The notes under the pieces were generated by a model. The model was not told where the DNA came from. It did no database searches and was given only the letters and a program-made list of their open reading frames with translations. The translations under genes were made by a program, and so were the position numbers. From positions 1 through 64,000 of the forward strand of contig NZ_CP040018.1 in the NCBI RefSeq assembly GCF_005280255.1: 64,000 nt of DNA, written 5' to 3'. The DNA is from Arthrobacter sp. 24S4-2 (GTDB lineage Bacteria; Actinomycetota; Actinomycetes; Actinomycetales; Micrococcaceae). Position 1 is the first letter of the stretch, and each line of letters begins with the position of its first letter. Below, one piece after another: positions 30,035-38,512 of this stretch.

Positions 30035-31734
30035 TTGGCCTCCTCACAAGGGTTGGCGGTCGGGCTGGGTGTTGCGGTCGGTTTGGGTGTTCCCGGCGGC
30101 GCGGCTGTGCCGCTTGGCGCGGGCGCCGCCCCGGAAGCGGATGGCGGGGCTGCCGTTGCGGTGGGCGACGGCGACAGGCACTCGTCCGACGGCGAGGTGG
30201 TACCGGTCAGGTCAAGGTTCTTGACGATCCGTTGGGCGTCGTAGAGGTCCTTCGCGGGCACCGTCTGGCGGACCCGTTGCTGCGAGAACTCAGGGAGGTC
30301 TGACATTTTGATGTCGGTGACGGTTTCCAGCGTCGACAGCTGGATGGGTCCCAAACGCTGGGAAACGCCGTTGAAGATAGCTACCCGTTGATCGTATTCG
30401 CCGATGTAGTAGCGCGTTTGCGTCCAGGCGTAGCCGAGCCACAGGCCAACGCTCAGGATGATCAGGAGGGCCGCCGCCGTGGCGATGGTGACCCAGCGGC
30501 GCGGCTTGGCAGCGGGTTTGTATTCGTCCGTTTCCTCGCGGCCCTGATCCGACTTGTGGGTGAGAACGGTTGCTGCGCGGCGCGCGACGGTCCGTCCTGC
30601 GATCGTGGGGATGGAGCCGGACTCGGCCGCGGCGACCGCCGCGCCCACGAGTTCATGCGGGCGGTTGGCGAGTTCCTCGCGAAGGACAGCGGCGGAGAGG
30701 TGCTCGCCGAGGTGGGGGTCCGTGGCGGTGGCGGGTTCAGCGGATGTCGCGGGAGGCGTGCCTACCTCGCCTTCCGTGGCCGCACCCGAAACTGCATTCT
30801 CCGAAGCATCCGCGCTGTCCGCTGTCGCAGCGGCCGGCGACGCCGGGGCATCCGCAGGTTTGGGGGAGGCGCTGTCAGTTGGGGCGGCTTCAGGGCCGCG
30901 GGACCCGGCGGCAGTGCCTGCCGGGGGCTGCACGATCTCGACGGCGGCGGTGCGGACGTCGTCGGACGTCTGTTCCACTATCTCAAGCAGGACAACGGTG
31001 ACGTTGTCCGGAGCGCCTGCTTCGAGGGTGAGGTCCACCAGTTTTTCGACGCACTCGCGCAGGTCCTTGGTTTCGCGGACGGTGCGCTCCACCACGTGGC
31101 CTGCAACGTAATTAAGGCCGTCCGAGCAGAGCAGCCACCGTTCGCCGGGCTCCACCTCGTGGGTGGCCAGATCTAGTTCGGGACTAGCGTCGACGTCGCC
31201 CAGGACCCGCATGAGTACGTTCTTGTGCGGATGTGTTTCCGCTTCCTCGGGGCGAAGTCTGCCTTCGTCGATGAGCCTTTGGACGAAAGTGTGGTCGACG
31301 CTGATCTGTTTGAATTCACCGTTGCGCAGCCGGTAGGCGCGGGAGTCGCCGATGTGGGCGAAGTGCAGTTTGCCCTCGGCCAGGAGCAGAGCCGTGACGG
31401 TGGTGCCCATCCCGGCAAGCTTGGGGTTGATGTGCACCAGTTCGGACAGGAGGGAATTGGCGGTCTGGATCTCGTCCGCCAGGACGGTGCCGGCGTCGCC
31501 GTCGTAATGACCGTGGTCCAGGTGGAGCATGTCCAGGACGGTGGCCGCGGAGGCCACGTCACCGCCGGCATGGCCGCCCATGCCGTCGGCCACAACGGCA
31601 AGGTGCCTGCCGACATACGCGGAGTCATCGTTCTTGGCTCGAATGCGTCCCACGTCAGAGCGGGCGGCGTAGCGCATGATGAGCGGCCGCGTCGAGGTGG
31701 GGGCCTTTTCTGCGGGATTCTCCGGGGCGGCCAC
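30031..31734 (-). CDS. pstP: PP2C-type Ser/Thr protein phosphatase PstP
   Basis: Dephosphorylates the PknA/PknB kinases and their targets. The 567-residue protein has a cytoplasmic PP2C domain (residues about 20-260; metal-binding VGRIRAKNDDSAYVG, VVADGMGGHAGGDVAS, HIGDSRAYRLR, LLCSDGLNYVAG, GAPDNVTVVLL), a long Ala/Pro/Glu-rich linker, a membrane span at about 411-432 and an extracytoplasmic tail ending in Pro/Ala/Thr-rich sequence. GTG start two bases after the fhaB stop. Confidence 0.95.
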   Translation of the reverse strand: MAAPENPAEKAPTSTRPLIMRYAARSDVGRIRAKNDDSAYVGRHLAVVADGMGGHAGGDVASAATVLDMLHLDHGHYDGDAGTVLADEIQTANSLLSELVHINPKLAGMGTTVTALLLAEGKLHFAHIGDSRAYRLRNGEFKQISVDHTFVQRLIDEGRLRPEEAETHPHKNVLMRVLGDVDASPELDLATHEVEPGERWLLCSDGLNYVAGHVVERTVRETKDLRECVEKLVDLTLEAGAPDNVTVVLLEIVEQTSDDVRTAAVEIVQPPAGTAAGSRGPEAAPTDSASPKPADAPASPAAATADSADASENAVSGAATEGEVGTPPATSAEPATATDPHLGEHLSAAVLREELANRPHELVGAAVAAAESGSIPTIAGRTVARRAATVLTHKSDQGREETDEYKPAAKPRRWVTIATAAALLIILSVGLWLGYAWTQTRYYIGEYDQRVAIFNGVSQRLGPIQLSTLETVTDIKMSDLPEFSQQRVRQTVPAKDLYDAQRIVKNLDLTGTTSPSDECLSPSPTATAAPPSASGAAPAPSGTAAPPGTPKPTATPSPTANPCEEAK

Positions 31735-31736
31735 GG

Positions 31737-32219
31737 CTATGGCCTCAATTCGATGACCGTCTTGCCGATTCTCACGGGGACACCGAGCTCCACCGGCAAG
31801 GCGCGGGTGAGCTGCTGATTGGCTAGGTACGTGCCGTTGGTTGAGCCGAGATCCTCGATGAACCAGCGGCTGCCCTGCGGGAACAGCCGGGCGTGCCTGC
31901 CTGAGGCGTAGTCGTCTTCAAGAACCAGGGTGGCCTCCTGGGCGCGGCCCAGGAGGATGGGGCTTTCGGAAAGGGGGACTGTGCGGCCCTTGAGCGGGCC
32001 CTCGGTCACAACCAGTTGGCGGGCCTGCTGTTTCGCTGGGGGCGGGGCGGCTTCGGCCAACTCGGGGTGCTTGCGTACCTGGCGGGCAGTCGGTGCGCCC
32101 ATCGCAGCCTTACGGCCGATCATCAGGTCACGGCGCATGGCCGAAACAATGCTGAAGATAAGGACCCAAAGCAACAGGAGGAAGCCGAAGCGCAGGGCCG
32201 TAATAGTCAGTTCGCTCAC
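31737..32219 (-). CDS. fhaB: FHA-domain protein FhaB (FipA-type)
   Basis: Recognises phospho-threonine on kinases and cell-division proteins. The 160-residue protein has an N-terminal membrane helix (about residues 8-27), a basic linker, and a C-terminal FHA domain with ILLGRAQEATLVLEDDYAS, SGRHARLF and DLGSTNGTYL. GTG start overlaps the fhaA stop. Confidence 0.93.
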   Translation of the reverse strand: MSELTITALRFGFLLLLWVLIFSIVSAMRRDLMIGRKAAMGAPTARQVRKHPELAEAAPPPAKQQARQLVVTEGPLKGRTVPLSESPILLGRAQEATLVLEDDYASGRHARLFPQGSRWFIEDLGSTNGTYLANQQLTRALPVELGVPVRIGKTVIELRP

Positions 32220-32962
32220 GGGCGGCCACCAGAGTTGGCGGGCAAAAGTCGGAAGATGATTTTGGTCCGTCCCATCGTGATGGTAGAGCCGTCAGTGAGG
32301 TCCACGCTGCCTACCACCTTGTGTCCGTTGACGTAGCTGCCGTTGGTGGATCCCAGGTCGACGGCCTGTGTTGTGCCGTTGGTGGTGCGGATTTCGAGAT
32401 GGCGGCGCGATACCCCGGTGTCGTCCACCAGGATGTCAGCTTCGGAAGACCGGCCAAGCACAATGGACGCCGCGTTGAGTGAGTAGCGCTGGCCGTCAAT
32501 GTCCAGAACGGGCTGGAGGCGCACTGGTTGCCTGTTGGGCGCTGCCGGGACGTTGTTCCTCGGCACGGCCGGGGCGGCGGGGGAACCGGAGGCCTTCTCA
32601 GTCCGGGAATCGATTTCGAAATCCCCGGCGCGGATTTCTTCGTCGCGCCGGAAGGAAATACGGACCGGGCCCTGGAGTGTGTAGCCCTGGCTTCTGACGT
32701 GGTTGATCACCACATCGCAAAGTTCTTCGGCCAAGGGGGTGCCCCATTCCTGCGCGCGTTTGAAGTCTTCCTCGCTGAGGCGGACGTCAAAGACGTTGGG
32801 GGCCAGCGTGCGGCCGGCGGCGATGGTGATGGCCTTGTGGTCGACCTCCCGGCGGAGCCGGCTGGCGATTTCCACAGGCTCAACCTGGGCGCGTGAACCG
32901 GTGGAGAAGACACCGCGGACGGCCTTTTCGATGCCGCGCTCGACTTTGTCCAGCATTCCCAT
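32216..32962 (-). CDS. fhaA: FHA-domain protein FhaA with DUF3662 domain
   Basis: First gene of the kinase operon. The 248-residue protein has an N-terminal DUF3662 domain (GMLDKVERGIEKAV ... to about residue 110) and a C-terminal FHA domain with VLGRSSEADILVDDTGVSRRH and DLGSTNGSYVNG. I place the start at ATG 32962, seven bases after GGAGAGGAGAGG; a longer frame reaches 32998. The mycobacterial counterpart binds phosphorylated MviN and regulates lipid II flux. Confidence 0.93.
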   Translation of the reverse strand: MGMLDKVERGIEKAVRGVFSTGSRAQVEPVEIASRLRREVDHKAITIAAGRTLAPNVFDVRLSEEDFKRAQEWGTPLAEELCDVVINHVRSQGYTLQGPVRISFRRDEEIRAGDFEIDSRTEKASGSPAAPAVPRNNVPAAPNRQPVRLQPVLDIDGQRYSLNAASIVLGRSSEADILVDDTGVSRRHLEIRTTNGTTQAVDLGSTNGSYVNGHKVVGSVDLTDGSTITMGRTKIIFRLLPANSGGRP

Positions 32963-33314
32963 GGCACCTCTCCTCTCCCTACGGCTGCGGGGCAGCACAC
33001 GATTCGGAACTCAGCTCACAACATTGCCGGGAGCGCGCCGGGGACGGGCACTCCTACATCTGATACTACTGGGCAGGGCTGTGAATGACCTTAATGCACA
33101 ACGCCGGGGCGGGCGGAATAGTTCGTTCCGGCCAGCCGTGGCGCGGCATCCGAAGCGGGGCGTGAGGGGTCCGTCGGCGGGGAGATTTCGGGCTGAGGCG
33201 ACCGCCGCGGTTCCCGATTGGTGTTTTCCGGTGATTGTCCGTTATGCTTGATCTCGCTGCTTTTACGAGGCTGGCAGTCCGGAAATCGGACTCCATCCGG
33301 GTGAAAGAAGTTGC
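32963..33314. promoter_or_regulatory. Spacer between fhaA and tRNA-Leu; promoters of both
   Basis: About 350 bp without a gene. It must contain the minus-strand promoter of the fhaA-pknB operon and the plus-strand promoter of the tRNA, since both transcription units start here. I see no clear conserved operator. The purine-rich GGAGAGGAGAGG (on the minus strand, at about 32969-32980) is the fhaA ribosome binding site. Confidence 0.5.
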
Positions 33315-33397
33315 GCGCGAGTGGCGGAACGGCAGACGCGCTGGCTTCAGGTGCCAGTGTCCGAAAGGGCGTGGGGGTTCAAATCCCCCCTCGCGCA
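33315..33397 (+). tRNA. tRNA-Leu (CAG)
   Basis: An 83-nt type II tRNA: acceptor GCGCGAG pairs with CTCGCGC, the anticodon stem CTGGC/GCCAG encloses TTCAGGT (anticodon CAG), a long variable arm follows, and the T-arm is GGGGG-TTCAAAT-CCCCC. Discriminator A, no CCA encoded. Confidence 0.96.
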
Positions 33398-33406
33398 CGC
33401 AAATGA

Positions 33407-33440
33407 AAGAACCCCGGTCTTAGGACCGGGGTTCTTCTGC
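33407..33440 (+). terminator. Terminator after tRNA-Leu
   Basis: Thirteen-base arms AAGAACCCCGGTC and GACCGGGGTTCTT around a 4-nt loop, followed by CTGCTTT. Confidence 0.88.
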
Positions 33441-33441
33441 T

Positions 33442-33690
33442 TTAACTGGACTCGCGGGGAAAGGCCTGGCGGGTCGTGGCCGGCTCCCGTATTGCCGTGG
33501 CGGATGCGCCTTCGGCGGGCACGACGGCGGACTGTTCCGCCGCCGTCGTCCGTTCCTTCAGGAAGTACACCAGGCCGGCGGCGAGGGTTGGAAGCTGCGG
33601 CCGGGGGCGAACAGGCCCGGAACAACGCTCCCGGTCTGTTCCTTGATGATGCCGAATCCGAACGGGCCACGAAGCCGCCCAGCACATTTT
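33442..33690 (-). pseudogene. C-terminal stub of an MFS anion/sugar-acid transporter
   Basis: On the minus strand, fragments in different frames read as the end of an MFS carrier: NVLGGFV, then GPFGFGIIKEQTGSVVPG in another frame, then AAGLVYFLKERTTAAEQSA running to the TAA at 33442-33444. The GPF.FGIIK.QTGS pattern is typical of the last helices of sugar-acid (anion:cation symporter) carriers. Everything upstream is missing. It lies directly downstream of fadR and the dehydratase on the same strand, so it was probably the hexarate uptake gene of that operon. Confidence 0.6.
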
Positions 33691-33729
33691 CTTGCCTGAC
33701 TTGATACCTACAGGGCAGCAAGGGGGCGT

Positions 33730-34422
33730 TTACCGCCCGGCCCGGAGCCGCCGTCGTGAGTTTGCCAGATGGCTGCGCATGGCAGCCGACGACGACGGTT
33801 CGTCGCCTTCCGCGATCGCCGCGTAGATGGATTCGTGCTCGTGGACCACTTGTTCGAAGTGGTCCCGGGCGTAGTGTTCGACGCCGGTCATCAGCCGGGT
33901 GCGCGGCATGGCGATCATGGTCTGGCCCAGCGATGCCAGGCAGTCGGAGTAGAAGGGATTACCCGACGCCGCGGCGATTGCCTTGTGGAATTCGTAGTCG
34001 GACTTCATGGCATGCGCCGGATGGTCGCCGTTGGCCGTGAACTCCGCCAAGGCGTTCAGCACGGCCTTCAGTTGCCGGTCCGTCCGGTTGCGGGCAGCCA
34101 AAGCGGCGGCCTCGGACTCGACGCCGATGCGGAACTCGAGCAGGTGGAGCCGGTCCTCCATGCTGGAGACCGGCCGGCCTCCGGGTGCCGGCGGATCGCC
34201 GTGCGGGGGCGGGGTCAGCGCGAAGCTTCCCCGCCCGCGTTCGGTTTCCACGAGTCCCTCGGCCTGCAGCCGGGTCAGGGCTGCCCGGACCACGGTGCGG
34301 CTGACGCCGAACTCGCCGATCAGTGTGTTTTCGCTCGGAAGCTTGTCGCCGGGCTGGATGACGCCGTCGACGATGCGGGTGCGAAGATCTGCGGCGAGGT
34401 CCGTGGTCAGGTTCCGGCTCAT
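33730..34422 (-). CDS. FadR-subfamily GntR transcriptional regulator
   Basis: A 230-residue regulator with an N-terminal winged helix-turn-helix (residues about 8-75, containing LPSENTLIGEFGVSRTVVRAALTRLQAEGLVETERGRG) and an all-helical FCD effector domain. Such regulators commonly control sugar-acid catabolism and bind metal plus a carboxylate ligand. It lies ten bases after the dehydratase gene in the same direction, so the two probably share the promoter upstream of the dehydratase, where a FadR-type palindrome is seen. Confidence 0.9.
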   Translation of the reverse strand: MSRNLTTDLAADLRTRIVDGVIQPGDKLPSENTLIGEFGVSRTVVRAALTRLQAEGLVETERGRGSFALTPPPHGDPPAPGGRPVSSMEDRLHLLEFRIGVESEAAALAARNRTDRQLKAVLNALAEFTANGDHPAHAMKSDYEFHKAIAAASGNPFYSDCLASLGQTMIAMPRTRLMTGVEHYARDHFEQVVHEHESIYAAIAEGDEPSSSAAMRSHLANSRRRLRAGR

Positions 34423-34432
34423 GCGTTCAAGG

Positions 34433-35560
34433 TTACGCGCCGAACAACACGGACTCGGTGGTCCAGGCGCGGGCCTGGTCGCTGAGGGTCACGCCGAGTC
34501 CCGGGCGGTCCGGAACCAGCATGCGGCCGTTCTTGGTTTCAAGGCGCTCGTTGAACAGCGGGTCCAGCCAGTCGAAGTGCTCCACCCACGGTTCGCGGGG
34601 GTAGGCGGCGGCGAGGTGAAGGTGTATCTCCATGGCGAAGTGCGGTGCCAGTCCCAGTCCCCGTTCGTCCGCCAGTGCAGCCAGGCGCAGGAACTGGGTG
34701 ATGCCGCCGACGCGGGGAGCGTCGGGCTGGATGATGTCGCAGCCGTTGGCGTTGATCAGGCCCTTGTGCTCGGCCACGGAGGCCAGCATTTCGCCGGTGG
34801 CGATGGGGGTGTCCAGGACGTTGGCCAGGTGGGCGTGGCCCTCGAAGTCGTACGCGTCCAATGGCTCTTCGATCCAGATGAGGTTGAATTCCTCCAGTTG
34901 CCGGCCCATCCGCATTGCCGTGGCGCGGTCCCACTGCTGGTTGGCGTCCACCATGAGCGGTACGTCCCAGCCGATGTGTTCGCGGATTCCGGCGACGCGG
35001 CGCAGGTCCTCTTTGCTGTCAGGGAGGCCGACCTTGATTTTGATGCCGCCGATTCCCTCGTCGATGGACTGGGTGGCGCGTGCCTTGACCTCATCCAGGG
35101 TTGCGTTGAGGAAGCCGCCGGAGGTGTTGTAGGTCTGGACGGAATCGCGGTAGGAGCCCAGGAGCTTGGCCAGCGGCAGGCCGGCACGCTTGGCCTTGAG
35201 GTCGTAGAGGGCGATGTCGATGGCGGCCAGAGCCTGTGTTGCCACGCCGGAGCGGCCCACGGACGCGCCGGCCCAGAGGAGCTTGGTGTAGATCTTGCCG
35301 ATGTCGTTGGGGTCCTCGCCGATGATGCCCTCGGCCACCTCCTTGGCATGGGCATACTGCGCGGGTCCACCCGCGCGCTTGGAGTAGCTGAAGCCGACGC
35401 CGCTGTGTCCCTGTTCGGTGGTGATCTCCGCAAAGAGGAAGACCACTTCGGTCATGGGCTTCTGCCGGCCGGTGAACACCTTGGCGTCACTGATCGGAAC
35501 AGCGAGTGGAAGCCTCGCGGTGGACAGATTTACGTGGCGGATGAGGTCTACGGTGCTCAT
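34433..35560 (-). CDS. Enolase-superfamily dehydratase, talarate/galactarate dehydratase-like
   Basis: A 375-residue member of the mandelate racemase subgroup. Visible active-site elements are the KIKVG lysine motif, metal ligands in VDANQQW, IEEPLD and IATGEM, and the catalytic His in APHFAMEIHLHLA. The closest functional match by motif pattern is L-talarate/galactarate dehydratase, which makes 5-dehydro-4-deoxyglucarate, the substrate of KdgD encoded 6 kb away. Exact substrate is inference. Confidence 0.8.
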   Translation of the reverse strand: MSTVDLIRHVNLSTARLPLAVPISDAKVFTGRQKPMTEVVFLFAEITTEQGHSGVGFSYSKRAGGPAQYAHAKEVAEGIIGEDPNDIGKIYTKLLWAGASVGRSGVATQALAAIDIALYDLKAKRAGLPLAKLLGSYRDSVQTYNTSGGFLNATLDEVKARATQSIDEGIGGIKIKVGLPDSKEDLRRVAGIREHIGWDVPLMVDANQQWDRATAMRMGRQLEEFNLIWIEEPLDAYDFEGHAHLANVLDTPIATGEMLASVAEHKGLINANGCDIIQPDAPRVGGITQFLRLAALADERGLGLAPHFAMEIHLHLAAAYPREPWVEHFDWLDPLFNERLETKNGRMLVPDRPGLGVTLSDQARAWTTESVLFGA

Positions 35561-35615
35561 GGGTGCTCCTTGGAAGCATGATGGCCGGGCTACATTGCCC
35601 TCCTGCTTAGAGTAT

Positions 35616-35638
35616 AAGTTTCAAACTTGTATTACAAG
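35616..35638. promoter_or_regulatory. FadR/GntR-type operator
   Basis: Two overlapping 13-bp palindromes, AAGTTTCAAACTT (35616-35628) and CTTGTATTACAAG (35626-35638). The second fits the TnGTnnnACnA pattern of FadR-subfamily operators. They lie about 55 bp upstream of the dehydratase-fadR operon, which makes autoregulation likely. Confidence 0.65.
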
Positions 35639-35646
35639 TGGATGCC

Positions 35647-37446
35647 TCACGTTTGACGGTGATTGCGTTGTGGTTGTTGGTGGGGGTCGATGTGGGGTGG
35701 CGGGATGAACCAGGGGATGCCGGTTTTGACCTGGACGGTCCACAGTTCTTTGTGGATGAGGTGGTGGTGATGGGAGCAGAGCAGGGTTCCGTTGTCGGTG
35801 CTGGTGGGTCCGCCGTGTGACCAGTAGGTGATGTGGTGGGCTTCGCACCAGGGTGCGGGGATGGTGCAGCCGGGGAAGGCGCAGCCCTCGTCGCGGGCGG
35901 TGATGACTTTGCGGATGTGGGGCGGGAAGATCCGGGTGGTGCGGCCGATGTCCAGGATGCGGCCTTCGCTGCCGAGCAGGACGGGGATGATGTCGGCGTC
36001 GCAGGCGATCTTCCGGACGGTGGCGGCGGTGACCGGGCCGGTGAAGGTGAACGACCCCGTGCCCGGGATCCCGGTGGACCCGTGGTGCCCAGCTGTAGCG
36101 CTTCCGTCGCCGTGGAAGCCGGAGCTGGTGGCCGCGGTTCGGGAGCGGTAGCGGGGTCCCTGGTTGGTGGTGTGTTCGAGGCGGTCCAGGAGGTCGCGGT
36201 AGTCGATGGTGACCATGACTTGGGGCCGCAGCCCGCCCGCCGCGGGGAGGGTGCCGGTGGCGAGGGCTGCCTTGCACGCGCCGATCAGGCCGTCGAGGAG
36301 CCGCTGCGGCCGGGTCCGCCTGTCCAGATCGGCATCAAGTGCACTGCTGTTGCCGCCGGTCTCATCGCAGCTGTCCCCGGCGCCATCACCGGTCCCGCCA
36401 CCGCTGTCAGGGGCGCCTCCAGCGTCGTTGCCCTCAGTAGTACCTGCCCGGGTGCGGGGGTTGGTGGCGGTGTTCATGACCGTCAGAAGTGATTCGTACT
36501 GGTCGGCGGTGGCGAAGATTTCCAGATGGTGCAGTCCGCGGCGGGCCGGGCGGAGGAACGCACCCTGGCGGCGGCGGAGTTCTTCCTCGGAAGGCTCCGA
36601 ACCGTCCTGGTCGATCGCGTCGGTCCACTGGCGGGCGATGCGGGTCAGGAAGTCGGTGTCGCGTTCGGCCGCGGTGCGGGTCAGTGCATGTTCCATCCGG
36701 GCGGTGGCCTCTTCGGGGGCGTGGTGCCGGACACGGTCCAAAGCCAGGGTGATGATGGTCGCGGGACGGGAGCCGATGGTCCCGGCCGCAACGGCGGCGG
36801 CGAGTTCGGGCCGCTCCGCAGGCTCCGTGTGGCCCGTGAACCCTGTCCGGGGCAGCACCGCCGCAGCGAGAGTGATCCGGCGGCGTGCTTCAGCGGCGCT
36901 GATCCGCAGCAGGGCACGGAGGAACTCGGTGGCGTTCCGGGACCCGTCATCAGCAGGGTCGGAAGTGGTGGGTGGTGGCGCTTTGGGGGTCGCGGCAGTT
37001 TCTGTGCTCCAGCCAGTGGTCCAGCCGACTGCGCCCGAACCGGCTGATCCTGAGCCGAGTGCGGCTGAGCGCGCGGCTGCCGCGGCCTGGCGCCGGGTCC
37101 GGTCCACGGCCCCGGCTGCCACGACCTGCAGGTATTCAACGGCCCGGGAGATTTCCTCAACATTGGCGGCGAAGTCGGCGGACTCGCGGAAGCCGAGCAT
37201 CGCGGTGTCGGCGACCGCCGTCGCGCTCAAGGTCTTGAGCAGCGCAAGGCACCGCGCCAAATCACCGGAACCTCCGGCGTCGGCTCCTAAGACAGCCGGA
37301 TGCTGGAGTTCCACCGGGACGCTGCGCAGGCCGCGGATGCGCCCGGCATGCGATTGAACAGAAGGGGGCCGAACAGCAGAACCGGCGGCGGGCAGCTTGG
37401 CCCACCGCAATGCCTCTCCTGCTGCAAGACCCCCCACGGCTTCCAT
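35647..37446 (-). CDS. DUF222 / HNH endonuclease family protein
   Basis: A 599-residue protein of the family with an N-terminal DUF222 (13E12-repeat type) region and a C-terminal HNH nuclease motif (CAFPGCTIPAPWCEAHHITYWSHGG... ending CSHHHHLIHKE, shown in parts; two Cys and several His ligands). Such genes occur in many dispersed copies in Arthrobacter and Mycobacterium genomes and are linked to mobile DNA, but their role is not settled. The frame is intact. It separates the two halves of the hexarate island. Confidence 0.85.
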   Translation of the reverse strand: MEAVGGLAAGEALRWAKLPAAGSAVRPPSVQSHAGRIRGLRSVPVELQHPAVLGADAGGSGDLARCLALLKTLSATAVADTAMLGFRESADFAANVEEISRAVEYLQVVAAGAVDRTRRQAAAAARSAALGSGSAGSGAVGWTTGWSTETAATPKAPPPTTSDPADDGSRNATEFLRALLRISAAEARRRITLAAAVLPRTGFTGHTEPAERPELAAAVAAGTIGSRPATIITLALDRVRHHAPEEATARMEHALTRTAAERDTDFLTRIARQWTDAIDQDGSEPSEEELRRRQGAFLRPARRGLHHLEIFATADQYESLLTVMNTATNPRTRAGTTEGNDAGGAPDSGGGTGDGAGDSCDETGGNSSALDADLDRRTRPQRLLDGLIGACKAALATGTLPAAGGLRPQVMVTIDYRDLLDRLEHTTNQGPRYRSRTAATSSGFHGDGSATAGHHGSTGIPGTGSFTFTGPVTAATVRKIACDADIIPVLLGSEGRILDIGRTTRIFPPHIRKVITARDEGCAFPGCTIPAPWCEAHHITYWSHGGPTSTDNGTLLCSHHHHLIHKELWTVQVKTGIPWFIPPPHIDPHQQPQRNHRQT

Positions 37447-37491
37447 GGACTAAGTCTGAAGTGGGGGTATGACAATAATGCCGACCCGGAA

Positions 37492-38412
37492 CTAATGAAC
37501 CAGCCAGGCGACAACGAGCAGCGCGCCGATACTCAACAACGTGGTGCAGAGGATGACGTCGCGGGCCACCGTCATCCCGCGGCCGTAGGGGGAGGCGAAG
37601 AGGAACACGTTCTGCGCAGTGGGCAGCGCAGCCATGATGACGCTCGCCAGCAGGTGCTGCCCTTCCAGCTCGAAGACAAAGCGGCCCAGGACCCACACAA
37701 CGAGCGGCATCCCGGCAATCTTCAGGAACGTGGCCACGAGGGTCTCAGTGCGGCCGTTATCTTTTTGCAGCGGCGCCCGGCCGGCCAGTGACAGCCCGAA
37801 CGCGAGCAGGACCATCGGCACGGCACCGCCGGCCAGCATGTCGATGGGCTTCTGCAACAGGTCCGGGGCGCTCCAGCCGGTCAGGGCCACCGCGGCGCCA
37901 AGTCCGGAGGCGATGATCATGGGATTGGCAAACGGCGTGACCAGCAACTTCTTCCACGAAATTTTAGAGCCGGAGGCCACGCCCAGCACCGTGAGGTAGA
38001 ACGGTGCCATCACCAGGATCTGGACCAGGAGCACGGGTGCAACGTGCTGTGCCGTTCCGACGGCGTACAGGGACACCGGGATGCCGATGTTGTTTGCATT
38101 GGCATAGCTGCTCGCCATGGCGCCCACCGCAGTTTCGGCTGCCGGGCGGCGGAAGAACAGGAAGCTTGCCAGGCAATAAAGGAGCCCCACTATCGCTGCT
38201 GAGAGCAGCGCCAACGGGGCGTCCGTTCCGAGTGCGGCCCGGATATCGCTGCCGGCCACCACCGTGAACAGGAGTGCCGGGTTGGTAACGTAGTAGGCGG
38301 TGCGGGTCAGCGCGCCCTGGACTTCCGGGCCTAGTATCCGGAGGCGGGCGGCGAGATAGCCCACGGCAATGACGGCGGAGACGATCAGTATTCCGGAGAC
38401 AACGCCGCCCAA
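37492..38412 (-). CDS. AEC-family auxin efflux carrier-like transporter
   Basis: A 306-residue membrane protein with about ten helices in the Mem_trans/AEC fold; family members export or import carboxylates such as malate. It begins 100 bases downstream of the broken glucarate dehydratase gene in the same direction. With the MFS and Tct carriers of this island reduced to stubs, it is the only intact transporter left here, but a role in hexarate transport is speculation. Confidence 0.85.
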   Translation of the reverse strand: MGGVVSGILIVSAVIAVGYLAARLRILGPEVQGALTRTAYYVTNPALLFTVVAGSDIRAALGTDAPLALLSAAIVGLLYCLASFLFFRRPAAETAVGAMASSYANANNIGIPVSLYAVGTAQHVAPVLLVQILVMAPFYLTVLGVASGSKISWKKLLVTPFANPMIIASGLGAAVALTGWSAPDLLQKPIDMLAGGAVPMVLLAFGLSLAGRAPLQKDNGRTETLVATFLKIAGMPLVVWVLGRFVFELEGQHLLASVIMAALPTAQNVFLFASPYGRGMTVARDVILCTTLLSIGALLVVAWLVH

Positions 38413-38512
38413 AATGAGCCCTTCTATTTAAGTCTGGGTTTCCGCACGGCCGTCTCCCCGTTGCGAAGGGAGGGCCGGCCGCGCGGAAGTTGGGGCTGGC
38501 GCCAGCAGGGAC

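Noticed and set aside
34007..35581. A 524-codon plus-strand frame over fadR and the dehydratase
   Set aside because: The minus-strand enolase-superfamily active-site motifs are complete, so the plus frame is a shadow.
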